Origin: Flavobacterium flabelliforme
GTDB lineage: Bacteria > Bacteroidota > Bacteroidia > Flavobacteriales > Flavobacteriaceae
NCBI RefSeq assembly: GCF_017948675.1
Contig: NZ_JAGFBU010000001.1
Span: forward strand, 682,001 to 746,000
Direction of reading: 5' to 3'
Length of the DNA stretch: 64,000 bases
Shown here in pieces: positions 28,573-38,196 of the stretch. Every line of letters begins with the position of its first letter. Position 1 is the stretch's first letter. The notes under the pieces are model-generated. The model was given only the letters and a program-made list of their open reading frames with translations. It was not told the DNA's origin and did no database searches. The position numbers were made by a program, and so were the translations under genes.

Positions 28573-31485
28573 CTATTTCAATTTCTTTTTGATTGCTACT
28601 TCATGATATGACTCAATAACATCTCTTTCTTCGATATCATTGTATCCTTTTATTTGAATACCACAGTCATAACCTTTAGCTACATCTTTTACATCATCCT
28701 TGAAACGTTTCAATGCTAACAACTCACCTGTGAAGACAACAACGCCTTCTCTAATGATTCGCATTTTAGCATTTTTGACGATTTTACCATCCATAACCAT
28801 ACAACCTGCAATAGAACCTACTTTAGAAATTTTGAATATCTCTCTAATTTCAGCAGTACCCAGAACTTCTTCTTTCATTTCAGGAGCTAACATTCCTTCC
28901 ATTGCATCTTTTAAGTCATCAATTGCAGCATAGATAATAGAGTAATAACGGATATCGATTTCTTCTTTATCAGCTAATTGTCGAGCATTTCCGGCAGGTC
29001 GAACATTAAATCCGATAATAATTGCATCTGATGCAGAAGCTAACATAACGTCAGTCTCTGTAATTGCACCTACCCCTTTATGTATAATATTAATTTGAAT
29101 TTCTTCAGTAGATAATTTAGAGAACGAATCAGATAATGCTTCAACTGATCCATCAACATCTCCTTTAAGGATAATATTCAATTCTTTAAATTGACCTAAA
29201 GCAATTCTACGTCCAATTTCATCTAAAGTAATATGACGCTGTGTACGTACTGATTGTTCACGCATTAATTGAGAGCGTTTAGAAGCAATTTGTTTCGCTT
29301 CTTTTTCTTCTTCAAACACATTGAACTTATCTCCTGCAGTAGCTGCTCCATCAAGACCCAAAACGGATACTGGAGTAGAAGGACCTGCAACAGTTACAAT
29401 ATTACCACGTTCATCATGCATGGCTTTAATTTTACCATGATGTTTACCTGCAAGCATATAATCTCCTACTTTTAAAGTACCATTTTGAACTAAAATTGTA
29501 GAAACATATCCTTTTCCTTTATCTAAGAAAGCCTCAACAACTGTTCCTTGTGCCGCTTTATTTGGATTCGACTTCAAATCAAGCAATTCTGCTTCTAACA
29601 ATACTTTCTCTAGTAACTCTTTCACACCTGTTCCTACTTTTGCAGAAATATCATGTGATTGAATTTTACCACCCCAGTCTTCAACAAGTAAATTCATACC
29701 TGCTAATTTCTCTTTTATTTTCTCAACATTAGAGTTAGGTTTATCAATTTTGTTGATAGCGAAAATAATAGGAACATTAGCTGCTTGAGCGTGGCTAATT
29801 GCTTCTTTAGTTTGCGGCATGATGTCATCATCAGCTGCAATCACAATAATTGCGATATCGGTAACTTGAGCTCCACGTGCACGCATCGCTGTAAACGCTT
29901 CGTGACCAGGAGTATCTAAGAATGCAATTTTTTGTCCGTTATCTAATGTTACTCCGTAGGCACCAATGTGCTGTGTAATTCCTCCAGATTCTCCTGCAAT
30001 AACATTTTCCTTACGGATGTAATCTAGTAAAGATGTTTTACCGTGATCGACGTGACCCATCACAGTTACAATAGGCGCTCTAAAAACTAAGTCTTCCTCT
30101 CTGTCTTCAACAACTTGAATTGCTTCTTCAATGTCTACCGTAATAAACTCAACTTCGTAACCAAATTCATCAGCTACAATAGTTAATGTTTCTGCATCTA
30201 AACGTTGGTTCATGGTAACCATGATTCCAAGTGACATACACGTACCAATAACTTTAGTAATTGGCACATCCATCATAATAGCAATCTCCCCTACAGTAAC
30301 AAATTCAGTAACTTTAATAGTTTTACTTCCTTCATCAATAGCTCTTTGCTCATCATCTGATTTCTGACGGTGCGTATCTCTTTTATCTCTTCTATATTTA
30401 GCCGCTTTAGATTTTCCACCTTTACCCTGTAGTTTTTCTAAAGTTTCTCTAATTTGATTTTTAACTTCTTCTTCTGTTGGCTCAACTTTAGCAACAATAG
30501 CAGGTCTATTTCCTTTTACAAAACCAGGTCTAGCACTTCTATTTGCATTAAAACCTCCTCCTCCTACATTAGGAGTAATCTTATTAGGATTTGGTGCACC
30601 AGGAACTCCAGGAGTCGCAGGTGGTCTAGGAGCACCCGGTTTTGGAGCTATCCTTTTACGTTTATTTTTATTAGCATTTGCCGCAGCAGATCCTGGAGCT
30701 CCCGGTTTATTTGGAGTAATCTTAGGCTCTTCTTTTTTCTTTTTTGGCTTGTTGAATTGAGATAAATCAATAATTTGACCTGTCAAAGTAGTACCAGACA
30801 ATTTTTGATATTGTGTAGTAATTGTTTCATCAACTGGAGCTTCATCAGTTTTTACAACTTCTGCTTTAGCAACTGCTTTTGCTTCAGGAGCAACTTCTTT
30901 TGATGCGTCTTCTTTAACCTCTTTAATTTCAACAACAGGTTTTACCTCTTTTTTGTCTGAAGCACTTTTTTCGCTTAAAGGTTTTTCTTGTACCGGTTTT
31001 TCAACTGAAACTTTCTCAGGAGTAGCTTCATTCACCGTTTGCTTCACTTCAGGAGCTTTAGCAATTGGAGTTTCTACTTTTTCTACAGCTTTTGCTGGAG
31101 AAATAATTGAAGGTTTCTTAGGACTTAAGTCAATCTTTCCTACTTGAACTGGACCTGATATAACCGCTCTCGCTTTTATAACTTCCTGTTGTTTAAGACG
31201 ATCTTCTTCCGCTCTACGCTTGTCTTCAATTTCTTTTTCACGCTCTAAACGCAAAGCCTCTTTTTCTTTTCTTTTCTCTTCCCCTACTTCTTTAGAAGCT
31301 TCTTTATTCCCTTTGTCGCCTGCAAATTCACCGCACAAGACATTGTATACATCATCAGAAATTTTTGTGTTTGGATTTGACTCAATAGCAATTCCTTTAT
31401 CTTTTAGATAATCCACAGCTCTTTCCAAAGAAATATTCAATTCCCTTAAAACTTTGTTTATTCTAATAATTCTCTCTTCAGACAT
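28573..31485 (-). CDS. infB: Translation initiation factor IF-2
   Basis: The GTPase that places fMet-tRNA in the ribosomal P site. The protein is 970 aa. An IF2N domain (RINKVLRELNISLERAVDYL) is at the start, followed by a long low-complexity linker rich in Lys, Glu, Ala and Pro (about residues 60-350). The GTPase domain has G1 GHVDHGKT, G3 DTPGHEAF and G4 NKID. Domains II-IV follow, including GVGAITETDVMLA. It is the last gene of the rimP-nusA-infB operon, separated from nusA by 112 bp that contain an inverted repeat. Confidence 0.97.
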   Translation of the reverse strand: MSEERIIRINKVLRELNISLERAVDYLKDKGIAIESNPNTKISDDVYNVLCGEFAGDKGNKEASKEVGEEKRKEKEALRLEREKEIEDKRRAEEDRLKQQEVIKARAVISGPVQVGKIDLSPKKPSIISPAKAVEKVETPIAKAPEVKQTVNEATPEKVSVEKPVQEKPLSEKSASDKKEVKPVVEIKEVKEDASKEVAPEAKAVAKAEVVKTDEAPVDETITTQYQKLSGTTLTGQIIDLSQFNKPKKKKEEPKITPNKPGAPGSAAANANKNKRKRIAPKPGAPRPPATPGVPGAPNPNKITPNVGGGGFNANRSARPGFVKGNRPAIVAKVEPTEEEVKNQIRETLEKLQGKGGKSKAAKYRRDKRDTHRQKSDDEQRAIDEGSKTIKVTEFVTVGEIAIMMDVPITKVIGTCMSLGIMVTMNQRLDAETLTIVADEFGYEVEFITVDIEEAIQVVEDREEDLVFRAPIVTVMGHVDHGKTSLLDYIRKENVIAGESGGITQHIGAYGVTLDNGQKIAFLDTPGHEAFTAMRARGAQVTDIAIIVIAADDDIMPQTKEAISHAQAANVPIIFAINKIDKPNSNVEKIKEKLAGMNLLVEDWGGKIQSHDISAKVGTGVKELLEKVLLEAELLDLKSNPNKAAQGTVVEAFLDKGKGYVSTILVQNGTLKVGDYMLAGKHHGKIKAMHDERGNIVTVAGPSTPVSVLGLDGAATAGDKFNVFEEEKEAKQIASKRSQLMREQSVRTQRHITLDEIGRRIALGQFKELNIILKGDVDGSVEALSDSFSKLSTEEIQINIIHKGVGAITETDVMLASASDAIIIGFNVRPAGNARQLADKEEIDIRYYSIIYAAIDDLKDAMEGMLAPEMKEEVLGTAEIREIFKISKVGSIAGCMVMDGKIVKNAKMRIIREGVVVFTGELLALKRFKDDVKDVAKGYDCGIQIKGYNDIEERDVIESYHEVAIKKKLK

Positions 31486-31520
31486 AAAACCTTTTTATTA
31501 TTATCTTTTTTGTTATTCCT

Positions 31521-31570
31521 CGCTTTACTTCTAACCCGATACCTACCGAGCAAGAATTCATTGTAAAGCG
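31521..31570 (-). repeat. Inverted repeat between nusA and infB
   Basis: CGCTTTAC (31521-31528) and GTAAAGCG (31563-31570) are exact complements 34 nt apart. The loop contains CCGATACCTACCG. It lies in the only sizeable gap of the operon, 36 nt before the infB start, and has no T run, so a structural or processing role is more likely than termination. Confidence 0.45.
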
Positions 31571-31597
31571 GCATGTTTATCGTTGAAGAACTATTGA

Positions 31598-32851
31598 CTA
31601 ACTGTCAAATTCTTCTTTCAATATTCTCATTACATCTAAAATCGTTTCCTCTTCTAGGTCTGTTCTTCTCACTAAATCATCCACATCTTGTTTCAAAATA
31701 CTTTTTGCAGTATCCAAACCAATTTTTGCGAATTCTTCAATAACCCAGCTTTCAATTTCATCTGAAAACTCCGTTAATTCGACATCATCCTCATCAGCTG
31801 TTGCACCAGCAACATCGCCTTCGCGAATAACATCTAACTCATAACCAGTCAAAAGACCCGCTAATTTTATATTATGCCCACCACGACCAATAGCTTTTGA
31901 AACTTCTTCAAGCTTCAAGAAAACTTCTGCTCTTTTTGTTTCCTCATTAATTTTGATAGAAGAAACTTTTGCTGGACTTAATGCTCTAGTAATAAACAAT
32001 TGAATATTACTTGTATAATTGATAACATCAATATTTTCATTTCCTAATTCACGAACAATTCCATGAATACGAGAACCTTTCATACCAACACAAGCTCCAA
32101 CAGGATCAATACGATCGTCATAAGAATCTACAGCTACTTTTGCTTTTTCACCTGGGATTCTCACTACTTTCTTAACCATGATCAAACCGTCAAAAACTTC
32201 AGGAATTTCTTGTTCAAACAATTTTTCTAAAAACTTCTCTGAAGTTCTAGACATAATAATTTGAGGTTTATTTCCTTTCAATTCAACACTTTCGATAATT
32301 CCTCTAACGTTATCTCCTTTGCGGAAAAAATCAGAAGGAATTTGTTTTTCTTTTGGTAAAACGATTTCGTTTCCTTCATCATCCACCAAAATAACTACTC
32401 TCGGACGCACATGGTGCACTTCAGCAGTATAAATATCACCTATTAAATCTTTAAATTGCTTGTAAAGATTTGTATTATCGTGTTCATGAATTTTTGAAAT
32501 TAAGTTTTGGCGCAAAGCTAAAATTGCTCTTCTACCTAAATCAATTAATTTCACTTCTTCGGAAACTTCTTCACCAATTTCAAAATCAGGTTCAATTTTT
32601 CTAGCTTCTGTTAAAGTGATTTCAAGATGATCAAAATCTAAGTCTTCATCAGCAACGATAACCCTTCTTTGCCATATCTCCATATCGCCTTTGTCTGGAT
32701 TGATAATAATATCAAAATTATCATCTGATCCGTATTTTTTCTTCAATGCATTTCTAAATACATCTTCTAAAATTGCCATAAGCGTTACACGATCAATAAG
32801 TTTATCATCTTTAAACTCTGAGAATGAATCGATTAATGCTAAGTTTTCCAT
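31598..32851 (-). CDS. nusA: Transcription factor NusA
   Basis: Binds RNA polymerase and nascent RNA, affecting pausing, termination and antitermination. The protein is 417 aa, the short form without the extra C-terminal acidic repeats of E. coli NusA. The order is an N-terminal polymerase-binding domain (residues 1-125), an S1 domain (about 130-200), then KH1 and KH2 (about 205-350; GACVGMKGSRIHGIVRELGNE cut here to its key GMKGSR, and GRGGHNIKLA). It lies 13 bp downstream of rimP. Confidence 0.96.
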   Translation of the reverse strand: MENLALIDSFSEFKDDKLIDRVTLMAILEDVFRNALKKKYGSDDNFDIIINPDKGDMEIWQRRVIVADEDLDFDHLEITLTEARKIEPDFEIGEEVSEEVKLIDLGRRAILALRQNLISKIHEHDNTNLYKQFKDLIGDIYTAEVHHVRPRVVILVDDEGNEIVLPKEKQIPSDFFRKGDNVRGIIESVELKGNKPQIIMSRTSEKFLEKLFEQEIPEVFDGLIMVKKVVRIPGEKAKVAVDSYDDRIDPVGACVGMKGSRIHGIVRELGNENIDVINYTSNIQLFITRALSPAKVSSIKINEETKRAEVFLKLEEVSKAIGRGGHNIKLAGLLTGYELDVIREGDVAGATADEDDVELTEFSDEIESWVIEEFAKIGLDTAKSILKQDVDDLVRRTDLEEETILDVMRILKEEFDS

Positions 32852-32864
32852 GCGAATTCTTTAA

Positions 32865-33329
32865 TTAAAATGTTACTGTAACAATTGCTTCTTTAATATT
32901 TCCATAAGGCAACTTAAGTTCTTTTTGAACTGTCTCCTTGCCTTTTCCTAACTTTTTAGGCTCTCTTGCTTTCCAAGACAAAACTACAAAATCATCATTA
33001 GCATCCACTAATTCAGCTTCAATTATTTCTCCCTCAGTCTTAACAATCAATGTTCGACCTATATTTTTCTTATACTGTCTTACTAGTTTCAGTGGTGATC
33101 CAACTCCTACCGAAGCTACTTCTAGAGAATAATCTTGCTCCTCTCGGTCTAAATTATTATCGATAAAACGACTCACATCAATACAATCTTGTAATGCAAC
33201 TCCATCATCACCATCTAAGTTGACGATTACCTTAAAAGCATCAGTTACCACAAGGTCTATCAAAAATATTGATGGGTTCTCTAAAAGACAATCTACCAAT
33301 AACGTATTTACTTTTTCTTTAAATGTCAT
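32865..33329 (-). CDS. rimP: Ribosome maturation factor RimP
   Basis: Assists 30S subunit assembly. The protein is 154 aa with the usual two-domain layout: an N-terminal alpha-beta domain (INPS-type region [20 protein letters not shown], then CIDVSRFID and [14 protein letters not shown]) and a C-terminal Sm-like barrel. The ATG at 33329 is used because an upstream in-frame ATG at 33353 lies within a leader hairpin. It heads the rimP-nusA-infB operon, the same order as in E. coli. Confidence 0.93.
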   Translation of the reverse strand: MTFKEKVNTLLVDCLLENPSIFLIDLVVTDAFKVIVNLDGDDGVALQDCIDVSRFIDNNLDREEQDYSLEVASVGVGSPLKLVRQYKKNIGRTLIVKTEGEIIEAELVDANDDFVVLSWKAREPKKLGKGKETVQKELKLPYGNIKEAIVTVTF

Positions 33330-33336
33330 AGTTTTT

Positions 33337-33365
33337 ATAAAAAGAGGGGACATATTAGTCCCCTC
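33337..33365 (-). promoter_or_regulatory. Terminator-like hairpin in the rimP leader
   Basis: A perfect 8-bp GC-rich stem (GAGGGGAC, 33344-33351, with GTCCCCTC, 33358-33365) has a 6-nt loop and is followed on the minus strand by TTTTTAT. It lies between the -7 element (33394-33401) and the rimP start codon, so it could act as a transcription attenuator of the nusA operon. Confidence 0.6.
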
Positions 33366-33393
33366 ATTATCTAGATTTTAATAAATAACGGTG

Positions 33394-33401
33394 CAAATAT
33401 A
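33394..33401 (-). promoter_or_regulatory. -7 element of the rimP-nusA-infB operon
   Basis: The minus strand reads TATATTTG, a perfect TAnnTTTG match, 64 bp before the rimP ATG. No clear -33 TTTG is present. Confidence 0.5.
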
Positions 33402-33507
33402 GTGTTTTTTTTTATTAACTAAAATAATCGGTTGCTTTAAAAAAAATCCTTACCTTTATTTACGGAAATAAATAAGTATTTTCTCCATAATTTAACACTT
33501 TTTAACT

Positions 33508-34332
33508 ATGAAACGCATTTTAGTCCCAACTGATTTTTCTGAATATGCAGAAAATGCACTAAAGACAGCAGCTTTAATCGCCAAAAAAAACAATTCAGAA
33601 ATCTATTTGTTGCATTTATTAGATTTACCTAACCAAATGAACGATGCTATTACAGCAGGAAGCAGCATTCCCGAAGTAATGTTGTTTATAAAAAAAGCAA
33701 ATGAAAAATTACAAAAAATAACAGAGCAACCTTACTTAGACGGACTTACAATTTACACTTCGGTACAGTTTGAAAAGGCGTTTGATGGGATTTTAACATT
33801 CAACAAGAAAAATGAAATCGATCTAATCGTAATGGGATCTCATGGAACCTCAGGAATGGAAGAAATACTCATTGGATCTAATGCCGAAAAAGTAGTAAGA
33901 ATGTCTGAAGTACCTGTTTTAGTGATAAAAAAAGACGCAAAAGATCTAAAGTTTGAAAACTTCGTATTTGCTTCAGATTTTTCAGAAGAAACCGTAATAC
34001 CCTTCAAAAAAATGCTAGAATTCACCAAAGCTTTCAACGCAAATTTATCCTTAGTAACAATTTCAACTCCAAACAGCTTTAAAAACACACTAGAAGCGGA
34101 GCAAAAAATGAATGAATTCGTTAAAAACTATGAAATAGAAAACTACTCTTTACATTTATTCAATGACAGCAATATCGAAAACGGTATTAAAAATTTCAGC
34201 AAAAAAATAAATGCCGATCTAATTGGGATCTGTACCCACGGAAGAACAGGATTGGCACATTTTTTTAACGGAAGTATCAGTGAGGATTTAGTAAATCATA
34301 TTAGCAAACCTGTTATCACTTTCAAAATTTAA
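33508..34332 (+). CDS. Tandem universal stress protein
   Basis: A 274-aa cytosolic protein with two Usp domains (about residues 1-140 and 147-274). Each has the nucleotide-binding pattern GxxGx9GS: GSHGTSGMEEILIGS in the first, THGRTGLAHFFNGS in the second, so both may bind ATP. Family members respond to starvation and oxygen stress; the specific role is unknown. A near-consensus promoter (TTG at 33432, TACCTTTA at 33451-33458) lies about 50 bp upstream. It converges with the tRNA-Gln gene across a bidirectional terminator. Confidence 0.9.
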   Translation: MKRILVPTDFSEYAENALKTAALIAKKNNSEIYLLHLLDLPNQMNDAITAGSSIPEVMLFIKKANEKLQKITEQPYLDGLTIYTSVQFEKAFDGILTFNKKNEIDLIVMGSHGTSGMEEILIGSNAEKVVRMSEVPVLVIKKDAKDLKFENFVFASDFSEETVIPFKKMLEFTKAFNANLSLVTISTPNSFKNTLEAEQKMNEFVKNYEIENYSLHLFNDSNIENGIKNFSKKINADLIGICTHGRTGLAHFFNGSISEDLVNHISKPVITFKI

Positions 34333-34419
34333 AACTTCATTACAAGCAAAACCTCAAAACTTTAATAAATTAAAAAAAAGCGATTTAAAAAAAAGTAATT
34401 GTAGTTGATTAAATTCCAT

Positions 34420-34450
34420 AAAAAAACCCCTCAAATTTGAGGGGTTTTTT
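34420..34450. terminator. Bidirectional terminator between the Usp gene and tRNA-Gln
   Basis: CCCCTCAAA and TTTGAGGGG (34427-34444) form an 18-nt perfect palindrome flanked by A7 on the left and T6 on the right, so it can terminate both converging transcripts. Confidence 0.9.
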
Positions 34451-34451
34451 G

Positions 34452-34522
34452 TTGGTCTACTAGGACTCGAACCTAGAAAGACTGCACCAAAAACAGTTGT
34501 GTTACCATTACACCATAGACCA
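34452..34522 (-). tRNA. tRNA-Gln (UUG)
   Basis: On the minus strand a complete cloverleaf can be drawn. The 7-bp acceptor stem is TGGTCTA/TAGACCA, and the D arm contains TGGTAA. The anticodon stem ACTGT/GCAGT holds the loop TTTTGGT, giving anticodon TTG. The T arm is CTAGG-TTCGAGT-CCTAG. The discriminator base is A, and the CCA end is not encoded. It has its own promoter and a terminator directly behind it, so it is a single-gene unit. Confidence 0.95.
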
Positions 34523-34541
34523 GTATTGCGGTTAGCGAGTG

Positions 34542-34572
34542 CAAATTTAGAATAAATTTTAGTTTGCACAAA
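34542..34572 (-). promoter_or_regulatory. Promoter of tRNA-Gln
   Basis: On the minus strand TTTG (34572-34569), a 19-bp spacer and TAAATTTG (34549-34542) match the Bacteroidota promoter. The mature tRNA begins 20 bp later. Confidence 0.75.
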
Positions 34573-34671
34573 CTTTTTACAACTTTTTATCAAAAAAAAA
34601 TCACTTTTTCAAAAATCAATATTGCCAACTCCACGAAAGATATTCATAATCAATGCTTTATTAAAATACAT

Positions 34672-34679
34672 TACTTTTG
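34672..34679 (+). promoter_or_regulatory. -7 element for the DUF2723 gene
   Basis: TACTTTTG matches TAnnTTTG, 79 bp before the start codon. No good -33 element was found. Confidence 0.5.
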
Positions 34680-34758
34680 CAGAAAATTTTGTTAATGACT
34701 ACCTCTATAAACAAAAAAACATTTTCTTTGTAGCTTACATTTAAATTAAATTTTCGAC

Positions 34759-37700
34759 ATGGCTAAAGCAAGTTTCAATTTCAATAAATGGAATACAATC
34801 ATTGGTTGGTTTACATTTGGAATCGCATTATTAACCTATACTTTGACAGTTGAGCCAACCATGAGTTTTTGGGATTGTGGCGAATACATAGCTACCGCTG
34901 CAAAACTAGAGGTAGGACACCCGCCTGGAGCTCCTCTATATCAAATGATTGGTGCTTTTTTCGCAATGTTTGCTACAAGTAGCACAAAAATCGCGTTAAT
35001 GGTCAACATGATGTCAGTTTTCTCTAGTGCCTTTACCATTTTATTCTTGTTTTGGTCTTCGTCAATAATTTTAAGAAAACTTGTTGCTCGTTTTTCTGAT
35101 TCAAAAAACAACGAAACATTAGAAAATAATACCAATAAAAATAACGATATCGTTGTATTAGGAAGCTCATTTGTTGGAGCTCTAGCGTACACATTCTCAG
35201 ATAGCTTTTGGTTTAATGCCGTTGAAGCAGAAGTTTATGCAATGGCTTCTTTATTTATTGCATTACTATTCTGGTTAGGTTTAAGATGGGAACAAGATAT
35301 GAACACACCAAGAGGAAACAGATGGTTGCTACTTATATCTCTTGTAGTTGGACTTTCTTTTGGAGTTCACTTTATGGCTTTGTTAACAATTCCTGCAATT
35401 GGATTTCTTTACTTTTTCAAAAATTATAAAGTTGTAACGATTAAAAATTTCATTATTGCAAATATTGTAGTTGTTGGAATCTTACTTTTTATTTTTAAAC
35501 TGCTATTGCCTTTGACAATGGGATTCTTTGGAGAAACAGAAGTTTTTATGGTTAACAGTTTAGGTTTACCATTTGATTCTGGAACTCTTTTTGTAGCTAT
35601 TTTGTTAATTGCCTTGTTTTACTTTGGTTTAAAATACACCAATAAAAAAGGGTTAGTAACTTACAATACTCTTATACTTTGTATCCTTTTTATCTTGATT
35701 GGTTTCTCTACTTGGATTATGCTTCCGGTACGTGCAAATGCAAATACTGTAATTAATGAAAATAAACCTTCGGATGCACGTGAAGTTCTAGCCTATTATA
35801 ACAGAGAACAATACGGAGTCAATCCTTTGTTTTACGGACCTCAATACACAGAGAATTTTGCAGGACTTGACAAAAACAATCCTTACCTAGACAAAGCTCC
35901 TAACTACGAGAGAGATTATAAAACAGGAAAATATGTTATTGTAAATAATTACAAAAATGCCGGACAAAATTCTGATGATAATCATAAAACATTTTTACCA
36001 AGAATGTGGAGTGATGGACATATTGAAAACTACATGAACTTTACAAATCCTCCTACTTTCAGATTTAACCCTGATTATCCGTATGAAGAGGATTTAGCTA
36101 AGTACGGTATTGATGCTAGCCAATTAAGTGAAGAAGATTACAACAAGGCAATTGCTCAACTGAAACAGGAAACTGAAAAAACGATAAACGAATTTAGACA
36201 TGCTTATGCCCAAAAACAGATTGACAACGAAGGGTATATCAAATTCCTAAAAAGCTATAGTAATTATTTAATTGTTGATAAGCCTACAACTGTAGACAAC
36301 CTTGGGTTTATGGTCGAGTATCAATTTGGTTATATGTACTGGAGGTATTTGATGTGGAACTTTGTTGGCCGTCAGAACGACATTCAAGGAAGGTATGATT
36401 ACTTAGATGGCAACTGGTTAAGCGGGATCTCCTTTATAGATAACTTACATTTAGGAAGTCAAGATAACTTACCGTCTGATGTACTTAATAACAAAGGTCG
36501 TAATGTCTATTTCTTTTTACCGTTTATTCTGGGACTTATTGGATTAATGTATCACGCTAACAAAGATTTAAAAAGCTTTTATGTCTTACTCGCTTTATTT
36601 CTTTTTACCGGTATAGCATTAAAAATTTACTTGAACGAAAGGCCCTTTGAACCTCGAGAACGAGATTACGCCTTAGTTGGTTCTTTTTATGTATTTGCGA
36701 TCTGGATTGGATTTGGAGTTTACGCATTGTATGAAAGTGCGCAAAAATATTTAGCTCCCAAAATAGCAGGTCCGCTTATTATTGCAGCAAGTTTATTAGC
36801 CGCTCCAGTACTAATGGCTTCTCAAAACTGGGATGATCACGATCGTTCTGGAAAATATACTGCTACTGCAATTGCAAAAGCATATCTTACTTCTTGTGAC
36901 CCTAACGCTATATTATTTACAATTGGCGATAACGACACTTTCCCTTTATGGTATGCCCAAGAGATAGAAGGAGTTAGAACTGATGTTAAAATAGTAAATA
37001 CTAGTCTTTTTATGACTGATTGGTATATTGATCAGATGAAAACTAAAACCTATGAAGCAGAACCTTTGCCTATTTCATTTACACACGAACAATATGTAGG
37101 TGATAATTTGGATTATGTAGCTTATATTCCTAAGGTGCAAAGTCGATGGGATATAAAAGATTTTATGGACTTTATCAAAAATCCAAAATCGACAGTTGAA
37201 ATGCAAAACGGACAAACTATTCATTTTTATCCAACCAATAAAATTAGAATTCCTGTAGATAAAAACATAATTATAAAAAACAAAGTAGTTTCTGCGCAAT
37301 TCAACGATTCTATTGTTCCTTATATTGATATTGACATTAAAGGAAACGCATTATATAAAAACAGGTTAATGATGCTTGACATTGTAGCCAACAACAATTG
37401 GAAAAGACCAATTTATTTTAGCGGTGGTGCTTTTGACAATGAAGATTACATCTGGATGAAGGAATACCTGCAATTAGAAGGAATGGTTTATAAATTAGTA
37501 CCTGTAAAAACAGCTTTAGCAAAAGATGCTAGTCCACTAGAAATGGGTCAAGTAGATGCTGATAAGATGTACTCTAAAGTAATGGAATGGGATTGGGGAA
37601 ATAGCGATAGTCCGAAAATATACCATGACCCAGAAACAAGAAAAAATAGTATTAATTATCGCTCTTATCTTTCTAGATTAATGAATCAGCTGATTCTTGA

Positions 37701-38070
37701 AGGAAAAAAAGATAAAGCTAAAAAAATAATCGATTTGGCTATGACAAAAATGCCTATTGATAATTTTGGATATTATTCCTTAGTCGAACCTTACGCTGGC
37801 GGCTATTATAAAATTGGAGAAAAACAAAAAGCACAACAATTACTCCAAAAGCTTATTGGTAAATACCAAGAAAACCTTAATTATTACGGCAAGCTAAAAG
37901 CTTCAGAACAAAGTAGTATTGCTACACCAATTATTATTGACATTGAGCGCTACAGAAGTTTATTGCAAGTGATGAAGGAAAATGGAGATTTAGATTTCTA
38001 CAATAAAAATAAAATTACTTTTAATACTTACATAAAGATGTTCGAACGTTTTGAACGTGAAAAAGAGTAA
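34759..38070 (+). CDS. DUF2723 membrane protein, GT-C-like
   Basis: A 1103-aa inner-membrane protein. About ten to twelve hydrophobic segments fill residues 12-330 and 560-690, and large soluble parts lie between and after them. Residues about 25-60 carry EPTMSFWDCGEYI and GHPPGAPL, with the acidic residues in the first outer loop that mark lipid-sugar-dependent (GT-C, PMT-like) glycosyltransferases. The C-terminal 150 residues are helical and TPR-like (GKKDKAKKIIDLA, GEKQKAQQLLQKL). DUF2723 proteins are widespread in Bacteroidota, and I know of no confirmed reaction. A role in glycosylation is an inference from the fold. It stands alone with its own promoter and terminator. Confidence 0.85.
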   Translation: MAKASFNFNKWNTIIGWFTFGIALLTYTLTVEPTMSFWDCGEYIATAAKLEVGHPPGAPLYQMIGAFFAMFATSSTKIALMVNMMSVFSSAFTILFLFWSSSIILRKLVARFSDSKNNETLENNTNKNNDIVVLGSSFVGALAYTFSDSFWFNAVEAEVYAMASLFIALLFWLGLRWEQDMNTPRGNRWLLLISLVVGLSFGVHFMALLTIPAIGFLYFFKNYKVVTIKNFIIANIVVVGILLFIFKLLLPLTMGFFGETEVFMVNSLGLPFDSGTLFVAILLIALFYFGLKYTNKKGLVTYNTLILCILFILIGFSTWIMLPVRANANTVINENKPSDAREVLAYYNREQYGVNPLFYGPQYTENFAGLDKNNPYLDKAPNYERDYKTGKYVIVNNYKNAGQNSDDNHKTFLPRMWSDGHIENYMNFTNPPTFRFNPDYPYEEDLAKYGIDASQLSEEDYNKAIAQLKQETEKTINEFRHAYAQKQIDNEGYIKFLKSYSNYLIVDKPTTVDNLGFMVEYQFGYMYWRYLMWNFVGRQNDIQGRYDYLDGNWLSGISFIDNLHLGSQDNLPSDVLNNKGRNVYFFLPFILGLIGLMYHANKDLKSFYVLLALFLFTGIALKIYLNERPFEPRERDYALVGSFYVFAIWIGFGVYALYESAQKYLAPKIAGPLIIAASLLAAPVLMASQNWDDHDRSGKYTATAIAKAYLTSCDPNAILFTIGDNDTFPLWYAQEIEGVRTDVKIVNTSLFMTDWYIDQMKTKTYEAEPLPISFTHEQYVGDNLDYVAYIPKVQSRWDIKDFMDFIKNPKSTVEMQNGQTIHFYPTNKIRIPVDKNIIIKNKVVSAQFNDSIVPYIDIDIKGNALYKNRLMMLDIVANNNWKRPIYFSGGAFDNEDYIWMKEYLQLEGMVYKLVPVKTALAKDASPLEMGQVDADKMYSKVMEWDWGNSDSPKIYHDPETRKNSINYRSYLSRLMNQLILEGKKDKAKKIIDLAMTKMPIDNFGYYSLVEPYAGGYYKIGEKQKAQQLLQKLIGKYQENLNYYGKLKASEQSSIATPIIIDIERYRSLLQVMKENGDLDFYNKNKITFNTYIKMFERFEREKE

Positions 38071-38087
38071 TTACTTTACATAATTTT

Positions 38088-38147
38088 AAAATGAGTTAAT
38101 TAGAAATAAAGGCAACTGCAATCATTTCTAATTAACTCATTTTTATT
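38088..38147 (+). terminator. Terminator after the DUF2723 gene
   Basis: A 20-bp perfect stem (38088-38107 with 38124-38143; inner part AATTAGAAAT/ATTTCTAATT) is followed by TTTATTTT. Confidence 0.85.
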
Positions 38148-38196
38148 TTCAGCAAGTCGTTTTATAAATTAATTACTATTTTCTATTATTCTAATT

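Noticed and set aside
34354..34593. A 79-codon minus-strand frame across the tRNA-Gln region
   Set aside because: It runs through the terminator palindrome and the complete tRNA gene, so it is not coding.
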